From assembly GCF_009720775.1 (NCBI RefSeq), contig NZ_WNKW01000001.1:558001-622000 (forward strand): DNA of 64,000 nucleotides. Reading direction: 5' to 3'. The translations under genes and the position numbers were made by a program. Source of the DNA: Pseudoduganella danionis. Lineage in GTDB: Bacteria > Pseudomonadota > Gammaproteobacteria > Burkholderiales > Burkholderiaceae_D. Every line of letters starts with the position of its first letter. Position 1 is the first letter of the stretch. Below, piece by piece: positions 52,965 through 61,412 of the stretch. The notes below the pieces were generated by a model. It saw nothing but the letters and a program-made list of their open reading frames with translations. It searched no databases and had not been told where the DNA came from.

Positions 52965-55877
52965 CTAGTTTCCCCCGTCTGGACAGCCTGCTGCCGTCTG
53001 GCGCGCGCCGAGCGTGCGGCGCCGGCGCCAAGCTAGCAAGCTCAGACCACCGAGCAGCATGGCATAGCCTGAAGGTTCAGGCACCGCGGATACGCCTATG
53101 CTGCCGTCGCGCCCCAGATGCGAGAAATCCAGTTTTGCGCGGTCGTAGCCGTCGACGACGATGTGCTCTGCATCGAGCTGACCACTGAAATGCTGGAAGT
53201 CGAACAGCTTGATGCTGCTGCCCGGGTTGGCATTGAAATCCGCGCCGAATACCAGATGCAAAGTGCCATTGAAATTGAGCGTAGAGAGCCCGCTCATCCG
53301 GTCGTGGCCGCTGCCCATTACTTCCATCGTCAGTATCGCGTTGCTGTCGTAGCTGGCGCTGCCGCCGCCAAAACCGACTTGGGCGCTGGCGCCTGCGCCG
53401 CCGGGATTGTAGCCGGCGCGGAACAGCATCTGCCCCGTGAAGCTGCCCGTGCCGCTCACGTCGTCATAGAAACTGAGCGTGCCGCCACTGCTGCTAACGC
53501 TGCCCTGATTCACGAACAGGCCGTAGATGCTGGTGTTGCCGCTGCTGCTGAGCGTGTTGCCCGCGCCTAGCAGCAAGCCGTCGCTACTATGCAGCTGGCC
53601 TTTGTCGCTGATGAAGGTGGCGTTGCCCAGCTGTGCTACACCCTGATTGAAGATCCAGACCCGGCTATTGCCGACATCCAGCGCACCGGCAAAGCCGAAT
53701 CCTGCTGCATCGTTGCCGTCGCCCACAGACAGCACGCCGCCGCTGGCATTGATACGCGCGCTGCTGCCGCCGCTGATGGCGCCGTTGACGCTGCCGTAGC
53801 CTTGCAGCAGGCCGACGTTGTCTAAGTTCAGCTGACCGCTCACCCGTCCGCCTTGCAGCGCGAGCGTGCCCGCCTTGAACTGGCCACCATCAAGGACCAG
53901 ATTGGTGTTGCGCCCAAGGCTGAGCGTGTGGTCCACGTTGAGATTGCGCGCGCTGTTGAGCACCAGCGTGTTCAGCGCCAGTGCGCCGCTGCCCAGCGTC
54001 GCACCGTTGCGGCCGCCCAGGCTGAGCGTGCCGCTGGTCCAGTTGAAGTTTTGCGGGCCGGCCTCGTTATCGAAGCGCAGCGTGCCACCGCTAAGGTTGA
54101 GGCTGGGTGCGCGTAGCTGCCCTCCTGCCAGTGTCAGGCTAGTGCCCGCTACGACGTTCAAGCCTTTGCTGACCTCGAGCGTTGCATTCTGGCCCAGGCG
54201 GACACTTTGTTCAAACAGGCCAGCTCCCAGTGCCATATTGTCATGGCTGGTAATGCGCAAAGTCCCACTGTTGAGCGCCACTTTGCCGCTTACCGTGCTG
54301 TCGTCCATGATGTTAAGAGTGCCGCCGTCTAGCTGCAAATAGCGGGCGCTAAGCCGTCCGCCATCAACGCTCAGGCTGCTGCCTGCGTCCAGACTGAGCG
54401 TGTCAGCCAGTTGCAGTGTCTTGCCAGTATCCAGGACGGGGGTATTGCGCAGCAGCTTGCTGACACTGATGTTGCCTGTACCGTTCACCACCAGAGTACC
54501 GCTGCTGAGCAGCACGCCATTGCTGGCCGCTTGTCCGGACAGGCTCGCTGTGCCGCCCCGGACTGCGAGCAGACCACTTTGTAGCTGGCCGTCTGTTACT
54601 GTGAGCGTAGTGCCAGTACCGACGGTTAGCGTATTACTCACCTGCAGGCCCTTGCCACTATCGATGAGTAAATTTTCAGGCAGGATACCGGAGCCTAACT
54701 GCGCGCCGTCGGCCCCGGTAATTCCAAGTGTGCCGTTCTGCCAGCTAAAGCTCCCCGCATTGTCGAACTGTGCAGCACTGAGCGTACCTGCGCGGAATAT
54801 GAATGTACTTTTTTGTCCAAAGCTGGCCTTGCCTTGAACTTGAATTGCACCGCCTTGGAGAGTGGCTAGTCCTGCATTGAGCTTGAAATCGCCTTTCACA
54901 TCGAGCGTGCCACCTGATACAGACCATAAACCCGAGAAGCTGTTAGTGTGAGTAAAGTTACCTGTACTCATGTACGCGCCGTTACTGATGTCGAAGTCAC
55001 TGCTGTTGTTTGTGTACCCGACTTCAAAATCGAAGTCGCGTTGAGAGAGCCATTTGGTTCCTGCACCAGTGATTTGGAACTTTGTTTCGGGGCTATTATT
55101 GAAAGACGATGCCATTCTGCTGTCAAAGTAGTTGGTGCCACTGGTGCCTATGTCATTGAATACAGCACCGTTCCCCATAAAAAATGCGGTGGAACGGCCA
55201 CCGAAGGCTAATGCAGAGTTGTTATTCAAGGTCGCACCTGGACCATACATGGTCAACGAGAGCCAGCCATCCGCATTAAATATACCGCTGCTGCTATTCA
55301 CAAAATTTGTTGTGAGTGTCGAATTGGCGTCGATATAAATGTTGTTGACCGAATAATTACTTGATTTCAGATTGGCAATGCTAACGTCGTTGCTGATTTT
55401 GAGCGATCTGCTGTCCAGCGTGACATCGGCTAAATGTAGACCAGCCTTGCCACCATCGATTTGGCTCTCCCTTGGCATATAGAAGACCGGGCTACTGAAT
55501 TTAATTGGCATATTAATCGTTTGCCGATAGGCGCTGAAATTGCGGATATCTGCCTGGCTGTCGACGGTCCTCCCGCTTAGTGTCATGGCGGGCGCATCGC
55601 TGGCAAAAGTCAGGTGGCCTATCTCCTGGAGTAAGTCATTATTGCTGGCTGATACAGCGCTAGAGCCGAAGATGAGATTGTCGCGTTTAGCCGGCAATAA
55701 TGCCGCGCCCCAATTACCTGCGCAATTCCATTGTATGCAATCAATAGCGCGGCCTGTCCAAACGACATCGGCGGCGCTGGACGGCGCTTGCGGCAGGATT
55801 AGGCCGGCCGCCATCAGAGCAGCAATGAGAGGGCGTTCCCTGCGGGGAGTACGGGCGCGATACATGCGAGGGGACAT
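52965..55877 (-). CDS. Large beta-helical exported protein with PEP-CTERM sorting signal
   Basis: A ~970-residue protein. The ATG at 55877 has AGGAG eight bases upstream; the frame is open to 56066. After a signal peptide (PLIAALMAAGLILPQAPSSA) come many repeats with Gly, Asn, Thr, Ser and Leu (LNLSGGTLRFDNE, TLSLGGRNGATLGSGALALNTLVLNSARNLNVDHTLSLGRN) like the beta-solenoid passenger of autotransporters. No beta-barrel follows. The C-terminus is a PEP-CTERM signal: VPEPSGYAMLLGGLSLLAWRRRR, recognised by exosortase systems. Expected at the cell surface, possibly in matrix. The 5' half (54.9-55.7 kb) has lower GC than the 3' half. Confidence 0.82.
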   Translation of the reverse strand: MSPRMYRARTPRRERPLIAALMAAGLILPQAPSSAADVVWTGRAIDCIQWNCAGNWGAALLPAKRDNLIFGSSAVSASNNDLLQEIGHLTFASDAPAMTLSGRTVDSQADIRNFSAYRQTINMPIKFSSPVFYMPRESQIDGGKAGLHLADVTLDSRSLKISNDVSIANLKSSNYSVNNIYIDANSTLTTNFVNSSSGIFNADGWLSLTMYGPGATLNNNSALAFGGRSTAFFMGNGAVFNDIGTSGTNYFDSRMASSFNNSPETKFQITGAGTKWLSQRDFDFEVGYTNNSSDFDISNGAYMSTGNFTHTNSFSGLWSVSGGTLDVKGDFKLNAGLATLQGGAIQVQGKASFGQKSTFIFRAGTLSAAQFDNAGSFSWQNGTLGITGADGAQLGSGILPENLLIDSGKGLQVSNTLTVGTGTTLTVTDGQLQSGLLAVRGGTASLSGQAASNGVLLSSGTLVVNGTGNISVSKLLRNTPVLDTGKTLQLADTLSLDAGSSLSVDGGRLSARYLQLDGGTLNIMDDSTVSGKVALNSGTLRITSHDNMALGAGLFEQSVRLGQNATLEVSKGLNVVAGTSLTLAGGQLRAPSLNLSGGTLRFDNEAGPQNFNWTSGTLSLGGRNGATLGSGALALNTLVLNSARNLNVDHTLSLGRNTNLVLDGGQFKAGTLALQGGRVSGQLNLDNVGLLQGYGSVNGAISGGSSARINASGGVLSVGDGNDAAGFGFAGALDVGNSRVWIFNQGVAQLGNATFISDKGQLHSSDGLLLGAGNTLSSSGNTSIYGLFVNQGSVSSSGGTLSFYDDVSGTGSFTGQMLFRAGYNPGGAGASAQVGFGGGSASYDSNAILTMEVMGSGHDRMSGLSTLNFNGTLHLVFGADFNANPGSSIKLFDFQHFSGQLDAEHIVVDGYDRAKLDFSHLGRDGSIGVSAVPEPSGYAMLLGGLSLLAWRRRRTLGARQTAAGCPDGGN

Positions 55878-56189
55878 GGTAAATTCTCCTGAAAATAGAG
55901 GCGTTGTTGGGCGAGATGAGGCGGGTGATCGGCAGCGCCGCGGGAAAAGGCGGCTGGCGCTGGGGGGGGCATTGCCCAGCCCTGCACGTGTTCTATGCAA
56001 TATTTTTGATTTTGCATGCCATATTGGAAATTTTAATTCCCTGCCAGTCCGAAGAAAACAGTCCATTCAGACGGTTTTTTGCCTGCTGGTGTGGCTGGCC
56101 GGGATGCGGCGCCACGATAACCGCACGCGAGCCGATGTCATTTCCGCGGGGATGCGATGGCCACGGCACCGAATACGGGTTGACCATCC

Positions 56190-56492
56190 CTTCGCTGACT
56201 GCCACTGCCGGTGGCACAGTTCTTATGGCGAGTGCTCATGGCAGTATCAACCGGAAAAATATTGCGTTGGAACTTACAAGGCTCTTGCCAGATTAAGACT
56301 GAAGTATGCGAAGGATGCGAGCATCATCTCGCGATTGCGCGATTTTGAAGATGAAATCGAGCCACATCCTGAAAAGGTGAATCCGAATTGAAAGCGGCTT
56401 GAGTGATAGTTGGTGTGGCGTGGAGGGGGGAGAGCTGAATCACCACGAAATTGCTAAATGCTCGTCAGCCTCCAAGGGTTTAGCTTCGTGCA
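56190..56492 (+). pseudogene. Deletion copy of effector cassette 1 (PAAR start fused to immunity end)
   Basis: Bases 56199-56270 match the PAAR gene start (from 45562, ACTGCCGGTGGCACAGTTCT), then jump to the last third of the immunity gene (ACAAGGCTCTTGCCAG at 46922 onward). The match continues through the immunity stop and into the relaxase fragment to about 47137. The deletion removes about 1.29 kb. Similarity is above 90%, so the copy is recent. It is non-functional. Confidence 0.85.
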
Positions 56493-56642
56493 TTGGACGT
56501 CGACTCGTGGGGCGGGCGACAGAGTTTGAGGGAGTGCGCGATCAAACGGGAGATTATTAACGGACTTGCCGCTGCCCCGATAGTAACTTTGCTGACTGGC
56601 GCCCAAGCTCGGGTTTGAGTGGGACGTCAGTCAGTGTGGCGT

Positions 56643-56669
56643 GCAGACCATTTTGCCAAGATGGTCTGC
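56643..56669. terminator. Hairpin after the glycine-rich gene
   Basis: A 9-bp perfect stem (GCAGACCAT / ATGGTCTGC) about ten bases beyond the stop of the minus-strand glycine-rich gene; no T run on that strand. Possible terminator or mRNA stabiliser. Confidence 0.4.
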
Positions 56670-56679
56670 GACATGTTGC

Positions 56680-57729
56680 CTACTTCTGCTTGCGACGGCG
56701 TGCAACGCCTGCCATCAGGCTTAGGCCAGCCAGCATCATGGCGTAGGTTTCAGGCTCTGGTACAGCGCTGGTAAAGATGGCTGAGCCATTGCCAGTGTTG
56801 TAAGCGAAATTCAGGAAATCACCAGTGTAATAGTTGCCGCCACCACCACCTGCGCCTACACGGGTGCCACCACCACCACCACCGGAATAGCCGCCGCCGC
56901 CGCCGGCATTTGCTTCAAAGTTGGAATGCATACCAGCACCAGCGCCGCCGCCAAAGCCGCCTGCCACATTCAGAGTCAACGCGCCGTACCAGGTCAAATT
57001 AGCACCACCCTGGCCGCCATTCAGGAAACTAGTACCGCCACCTCCTGCGTAAGCATTGCCACCCTGGCCGTTAGCAATGAAGCCGCCACCGCCCGCACCG
57101 CCATAACTAGGCCTCAAGCCACCATTGCCGTTGGCGCCACCCACACCTGCAGCGCCCCAGCTATATGGCGAACTTATCCCGTTGGCGCCAGAAGTAACGT
57201 TTGCCAGCGAAGCGTCGCCACCGTTAAGGGTAGAAAAGCCACTACCCTGTGCTGCACCGCCACCGCCACCCGCGACCAAGATCAGCTTACTGTCGGTAGC
57301 ATCATAAATAAACGTGCCGCCACCGCCACCGCCAGCTGAAGCCGAGCCGGAATTAACACTGGCGCGTCCACCCTCTTCGCCAACCAGAATCTGGATGGTA
57401 TGACCTGCCAGCAGTTGCTGCTGGACGGTTAGCGAGGCACCGCGACCACCCAGTGCATTGGCAGTGTAACCACCCGAGGCACCGCTGGCCGTAATAGTGT
57501 ACAGACCGCTGGTAGGAACGATCCATTGCTGGATGCCAGTGCTCAACGCCACGACCTTTCCAGCCAGAGCAGAGTTGGCATAAGCGGCATCGATCTGTGC
57601 CTGAATCGGGCCGGTCTTGCCGCTAGCGCCAGCCGAACTAAACGAGTAAGTCGTGGTTGCAGCGTGAACGTGTTGTGCGCCGAGAGCCGTGAAAGCCCAA
57701 GCTGCAAGCCATGGTAAGGTCTTTTTCAT
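56680..57729 (-). CDS. Glycine-rich exported protein with PEP-CTERM sorting signal
   Basis: A 349-residue protein: signal peptide (LPWLAAWAFTALGAQHVHA), then a domain in which repeated GGGGGG blocks alternate with short hydrophobic strands (GGGGGGTFIYDATDSKLILVAGGGGGA). This pattern resembles the glycine-rich domains of ALK/LTK-type and bacterial surface proteins. The C-terminus is PEP-CTERM (VPEPETYAMMLAGLSLMAGVARRRKQK). Second exosortase-type substrate in the window, so the genome should encode exosortase. Probably surface or matrix exposed. Confidence 0.85.
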   Translation of the reverse strand: MKKTLPWLAAWAFTALGAQHVHAATTTYSFSSAGASGKTGPIQAQIDAAYANSALAGKVVALSTGIQQWIVPTSGLYTITASGASGGYTANALGGRGASLTVQQQLLAGHTIQILVGEEGGRASVNSGSASAGGGGGGTFIYDATDSKLILVAGGGGGAAQGSGFSTLNGGDASLANVTSGANGISSPYSWGAAGVGGANGNGGLRPSYGGAGGGGFIANGQGGNAYAGGGGTSFLNGGQGGANLTWYGALTLNVAGGFGGGAGAGMHSNFEANAGGGGGYSGGGGGGTRVGAGGGGGNYYTGDFLNFAYNTGNGSAIFTSAVPEPETYAMMLAGLSLMAGVARRRKQK

Positions 57730-58215
57730 AGTTTCCTTCTGGAAAATTTAATTGAATATTTGAAAGTAAAGTGACTTTAATTTAATTATCAAATTTTTAC
57801 AAGTTATTTTGCAATTATTTTTTCCTAGAGGCTACAAATTGGCCGCACGCACGAGGAGATGGATGCGGCCGATCGTTTACCAATCGAAACTGTATGGCTC
57901 GGCGTGATTCGGCGTTGTCGCAAAATCCCGTCACTCTTGTTTAGTAAGCAAACTAAACTAAATGCCAATTTTGAAATCCTGTTGAATGGCCAAAACTAAG
58001 TTTGTATAAACAGTTATGGGCGAAACGCGATGCCCATCGACATGCAGGTGGCACCTCTGTCGTTTAGTAAATCGTCTGATACTGCGCCGCTCAGCGCAGC
58101 GCACAGTGCAGTAATACGGAGAGACGCGGGAGGCCGCCACCAGTTCCACGGGTCATGGGAACTTTGCTACCGCCATATAAAAAAGCCCGACCCCGGGCAT
58201 AACTAGGAGATCTAC
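57730..58215. promoter_or_regulatory. Regulatory gap between glycine-rich gene and TonB receptor
   Basis: 486 bp without a gene, AT-rich near 57760-57830. It holds an inverted repeat GTTTAGT-AAGCAA-ACTAAAC (57939-57958), a second GTTTAGTAA half-site (58062-58070), and GTTTGTATAAAC (about 58000-58011). These repeated motifs suggest an operator region for the divergent genes. AGGAG (58205-58209) is the ribosome site of the receptor gene. Confidence 0.5.
57939..57958. promoter_or_regulatory. 20-bp palindromic operator candidate
   Basis: Perfect 7-bp arms GTTTAGT / ACTAAAC with a 6-bp spacer, 258 bp upstream of the TonB receptor. A matching half-site recurs 104 bp further on. Symmetry and spacing suit a dimeric helix-turn-helix regulator; the regulator is not identified. 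Confidence 0.45.
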
Positions 58216-61200
58216 ATGATGTTCAGTACCCATCTCGCAAGCCGGCAGCCTCGCTGCTCCGTCAAGCCTCTTGCTCTTGCTGTGGCGACGGCACTGGTGG
58301 CGCTGTCCAGCGCGCACGCGCAAACGGCGGGCAAGGCCGCCGATGCCAAAGGTGATGCCGCCCAGCCGGTAACGGTGCAGGTCACGGGCTACCGCTATGC
58401 GATCGAACAAGCGCTGGATCAGAAGCGCAACGCCAACGCCATCGTCGAAGTGATTACCGCCGAAGACGTGGGCAAGTTCCCCGACAAGAACGTGGCTGAT
58501 GCACTGCAGCGCGTGCCCGGTGTGATCGTCAACCGTGATGGCGGCGAAGGCAAGAACGTGAGTGTGCGCGGCCTGTCGTCGGAACTGACGCTGACCCAGT
58601 TGAACGGCAACTACATCGCCACCGCAGAATCGAACGGTGATCCTACCCGCTCGTTCAACTACATGCTGATGCCGTCGAATATGCTGTCCAGCGCTGAGCT
58701 GTTCAAGACGCCGGAAGCGCGCCTCGATGAAGGCGGTATCGGCGGCACGGTAATCCTGCACACGCGCCGTCCGCTGGAAGTGAAGTCGGGCAGCGGCTTT
58801 GTCTCGGCCGAAGGTACCTGGGCCGACACCACCAAGAAAACCGATGGACAGTTCTCCGGCCAGTACGCCTGGCACGACGAAGCCAACACCTTCGGCATTC
58901 TGGCCGGCTTCACCCAGCAGAAACGTACTACCCGCACCATGGGCGCCAGCACGGAAAACTGGCAGTGGTATGCCGACGATTACAAAGCCCATCCGGCGAC
59001 CGACGTGAACGGCAAGCCTTCGGGTCTGAATTCGCGCTGGTGGGGCCAGTCCGGTTTCTACGACCAGAACGGCAAGTACTACACCAACTTCATGATGCCG
59101 ACTTCCGTCAATCTGAACGTGAAGAACGAAGAGCGCGAACGTAAAGGCGGCCAGTTGACCATGCAGCTGAAACCGATGCGCAACCTGACGCTGACGGGTA
59201 ACTACTTCCGCTTCGATCTGTCGCAGGACTCGCAGACCAATACCCTCAAGGTGCCCGAGTGGAATCTGGCGCGCTACGATGGCGACGGCAACTGGCCCGG
59301 TGGCCGTATGCTCGATGGCCTGACCTTCGATCGCAGCGGCACTATCGTGACGGGTGCCCAGTACAGTGCCCACGCTGGTAAAAAATACTACTGCAGCGGC
59401 GATGCTGCGGCAGCAGCAGGCTACAAGAACACAGGCGGCTTCGGTCCGGACGATTGCACCATCCCGACGCCGCAGATCACCGGTAGCTACAATCAGGAGA
59501 AGTCGCTGTCGCAGACGGCCGACTTCGAAGCAGACTGGCACGGTCAGTCGCTCGATGCGCTGTTCAAGCTGGGTCGTACCTGGGCCACGGGCGGGCCATC
59601 GATGCAGTTCACCATGCCGATCAAGCCGCGCGTGCAGAATGCCGATGGCAGCTGGACGCTGGGTAACTACGCCAGCGCATGGACCACGCAAGGAACGCCG
59701 ACCATGACCTTCTCGCCTGAGCTGATGGCCAATCTGCAGAAGGGCATAGGCGAGATCGACCTTGGTTCGACCCAGTCCTCGTGGACCCGCAACAGCACCG
59801 AGCAGAAATATCTGCAGGGTGATTTCACCTGGCACACGGATACCAACTGGCTCGATTCGCTGCAGTTCGGCGCCAAATACCGAGACGGCGGCACCCACCG
59901 CAGCACCGGTAACAACTACTGGGCCTGCAAAGGCAAGGACGCCAGCAACTACGACAACCGCTATCAGGCCGGCTGCGATTCGAGCGCTTCGCGCTTCCAG
60001 TCCAACTACCTGTATTCCGAGTCGCTGTCGAATCTGGCCGGCGGCATCAAGGCCAGCGCCTTCCCGGCGATTAACTACCCGGCCTATATCGCGCATCTGA
60101 ACGAAACCTACGGCGCCATGCAGACCCGTAACGAAGATAACTTCGTCTACAACGTGGGCGAGAAAATCACTTCGATGTATCTGCAGGCGAATGTGAAGAC
60201 CGACCGTCTGCGCGGCAATGCCGGCCTGCGTGTCATCCGTACCCGCCAGCACGCCGATTCGACCGACCGCGTAGACAACTACAACGACTACTTCTTCAAC
60301 GGCGCCAACGGCGCACCGGCGCCCTGCCAGGCTGGTGGCAAACCAGCCGTGGGCGCACCGGCCGGTTCGGGCTGCGTCAGCGGCTTCACCACGCTGCCGG
60401 ATAGCGTGGCGCACACTTCGTCGTTCGTGGTCAGCTCGCTGGACCGCAGCTACAACGATGTGCTGCCTAGTTTCAATCTGGCCTACGATCTGAGCGACCA
60501 GCTGCTGCTGCGTGCCGCCGCATCGAAAGTGGTGGCCCGTCCTAGCTATGGCGACATCGCCTCGCCGGGCGGCCTGCAGAACTATAGCCAGGAATATGTC
60601 AACGACCGTCGCCTGATCGGTGGCGGCGACCAGCAAGGCTGGTTCGGCGAAGGCAGCAACAAGGCGCTGGAGCCGTACAAAGCCAAGCAGTTTGATCTGG
60701 GTCTGGAGTGGTACTTCCACCGCGGTTCGGTGCTGGGTACTGGCCTGTTCCGCAAGAACGTGAGCAACTTTGCCGTGCCGGTGGTGCTGAGCATGCCGAT
60801 GACGGTGGGTGGCCAGACTGTCACGGTGCAGAACTACTCGACCAGTGCCGGTGGTCGTGATGCGGTGTCGCAGGGTATCGAACTGTATGGCCAGCACACG
60901 CTCGACATGGGTCTGGGCTTCCAGTTCAACTACACCTACAACAAGACCAATCAGGCGGCCATCACGCTGGCTGACGGCAAGCAGATCGGCACTTCGCCAC
61001 TGGTGGGCAGCGCGCGCAACCAGACCAACCTGACCGTGTTCTACGGTACGGACCAGTACATGGTGCGTGCTTCGTACAACCGTCGCGGCGAAGTAGTGGG
61101 TGGCCTGATCAATGGTCTGAATGTGTATTCGGATCCGTACAGCCAGGTGGACCTGAACGCGTCGTACAACTTCACCAAGCAACTGAGCCTGACCGCTTCG

Positions 61201-61320
61201 GTGCTGAATCTGACCCGTCAGGAGACCCGTTCGCATCTGGGTAACGACACCACGGATCGCTTCTACGGCAATAACTACACGGGCCGTGTGATCTACGGTG
61301 GTCTGAGCTACAAGTTCTAA
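58216..61320 (+). CDS. TonB-dependent receptor, probable glycan importer
   Basis: Outer-membrane transporter of 1034 residues. Signal peptide (LALAVATALVALSSAHA), then plug domain: ALDQKRNANAIVEVITAEDVGKFPDKNVADALQRVPGV, NVSVRGLSSELTLTQLNG, GGIGGTVILHTRRPL. A 22-strand barrel follows, ending with an aromatic residue (VIYGGLSYKF). This subclass is usually coupled with a tryptophan-halogenase-like protein and glycoside hydrolases for oligosaccharide use, as here. No FecA-type signalling extension is visible. Confidence 0.93.
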   Translation: MMFSTHLASRQPRCSVKPLALAVATALVALSSAHAQTAGKAADAKGDAAQPVTVQVTGYRYAIEQALDQKRNANAIVEVITAEDVGKFPDKNVADALQRVPGVIVNRDGGEGKNVSVRGLSSELTLTQLNGNYIATAESNGDPTRSFNYMLMPSNMLSSAELFKTPEARLDEGGIGGTVILHTRRPLEVKSGSGFVSAEGTWADTTKKTDGQFSGQYAWHDEANTFGILAGFTQQKRTTRTMGASTENWQWYADDYKAHPATDVNGKPSGLNSRWWGQSGFYDQNGKYYTNFMMPTSVNLNVKNEERERKGGQLTMQLKPMRNLTLTGNYFRFDLSQDSQTNTLKVPEWNLARYDGDGNWPGGRMLDGLTFDRSGTIVTGAQYSAHAGKKYYCSGDAAAAAGYKNTGGFGPDDCTIPTPQITGSYNQEKSLSQTADFEADWHGQSLDALFKLGRTWATGGPSMQFTMPIKPRVQNADGSWTLGNYASAWTTQGTPTMTFSPELMANLQKGIGEIDLGSTQSSWTRNSTEQKYLQGDFTWHTDTNWLDSLQFGAKYRDGGTHRSTGNNYWACKGKDASNYDNRYQAGCDSSASRFQSNYLYSESLSNLAGGIKASAFPAINYPAYIAHLNETYGAMQTRNEDNFVYNVGEKITSMYLQANVKTDRLRGNAGLRVIRTRQHADSTDRVDNYNDYFFNGANGAPAPCQAGGKPAVGAPAGSGCVSGFTTLPDSVAHTSSFVVSSLDRSYNDVLPSFNLAYDLSDQLLLRAAASKVVARPSYGDIASPGGLQNYSQEYVNDRRLIGGGDQQGWFGEGSNKALEPYKAKQFDLGLEWYFHRGSVLGTGLFRKNVSNFAVPVVLSMPMTVGGQTVTVQNYSTSAGGRDAVSQGIELYGQHTLDMGLGFQFNYTYNKTNQAAITLADGKQIGTSPLVGSARNQTNLTVFYGTDQYMVRASYNRRGEVVGGLINGLNVYSDPYSQVDLNASYNFTKQLSLTASVLNLTRQETRSHLGNDTTDRFYGNNYTGRVIYGGLSYKF

Positions 61321-61332
61321 AACTTCCCCAGG

Positions 61333-61391
61333 CTCCCCGTCCCGCCGGATGGGGAGTTTTCTCTGCAGTTGCCGGTTCCGCCGGCAACTGC
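61333..61391 (+). terminator. Terminator and second hairpin between receptor and halogenase genes
   Basis: Stem 1: CTCCCCGTCC / GGATGGGGAG (61333-61356, one G-U pair) followed by TTTTCTC, a good rho-independent terminator. Stem 2: 11 bp GCAGTTGCCGG / CCGGCAACTGC (61365-61391), loop TTCCG. Together they would reduce read-through into the downstream enzymes, setting a high receptor-to-enzyme ratio. Confidence 0.75.
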
Positions 61392-61412
61392 CTTCTTCAT
61401 TTGGGCAGCGCG

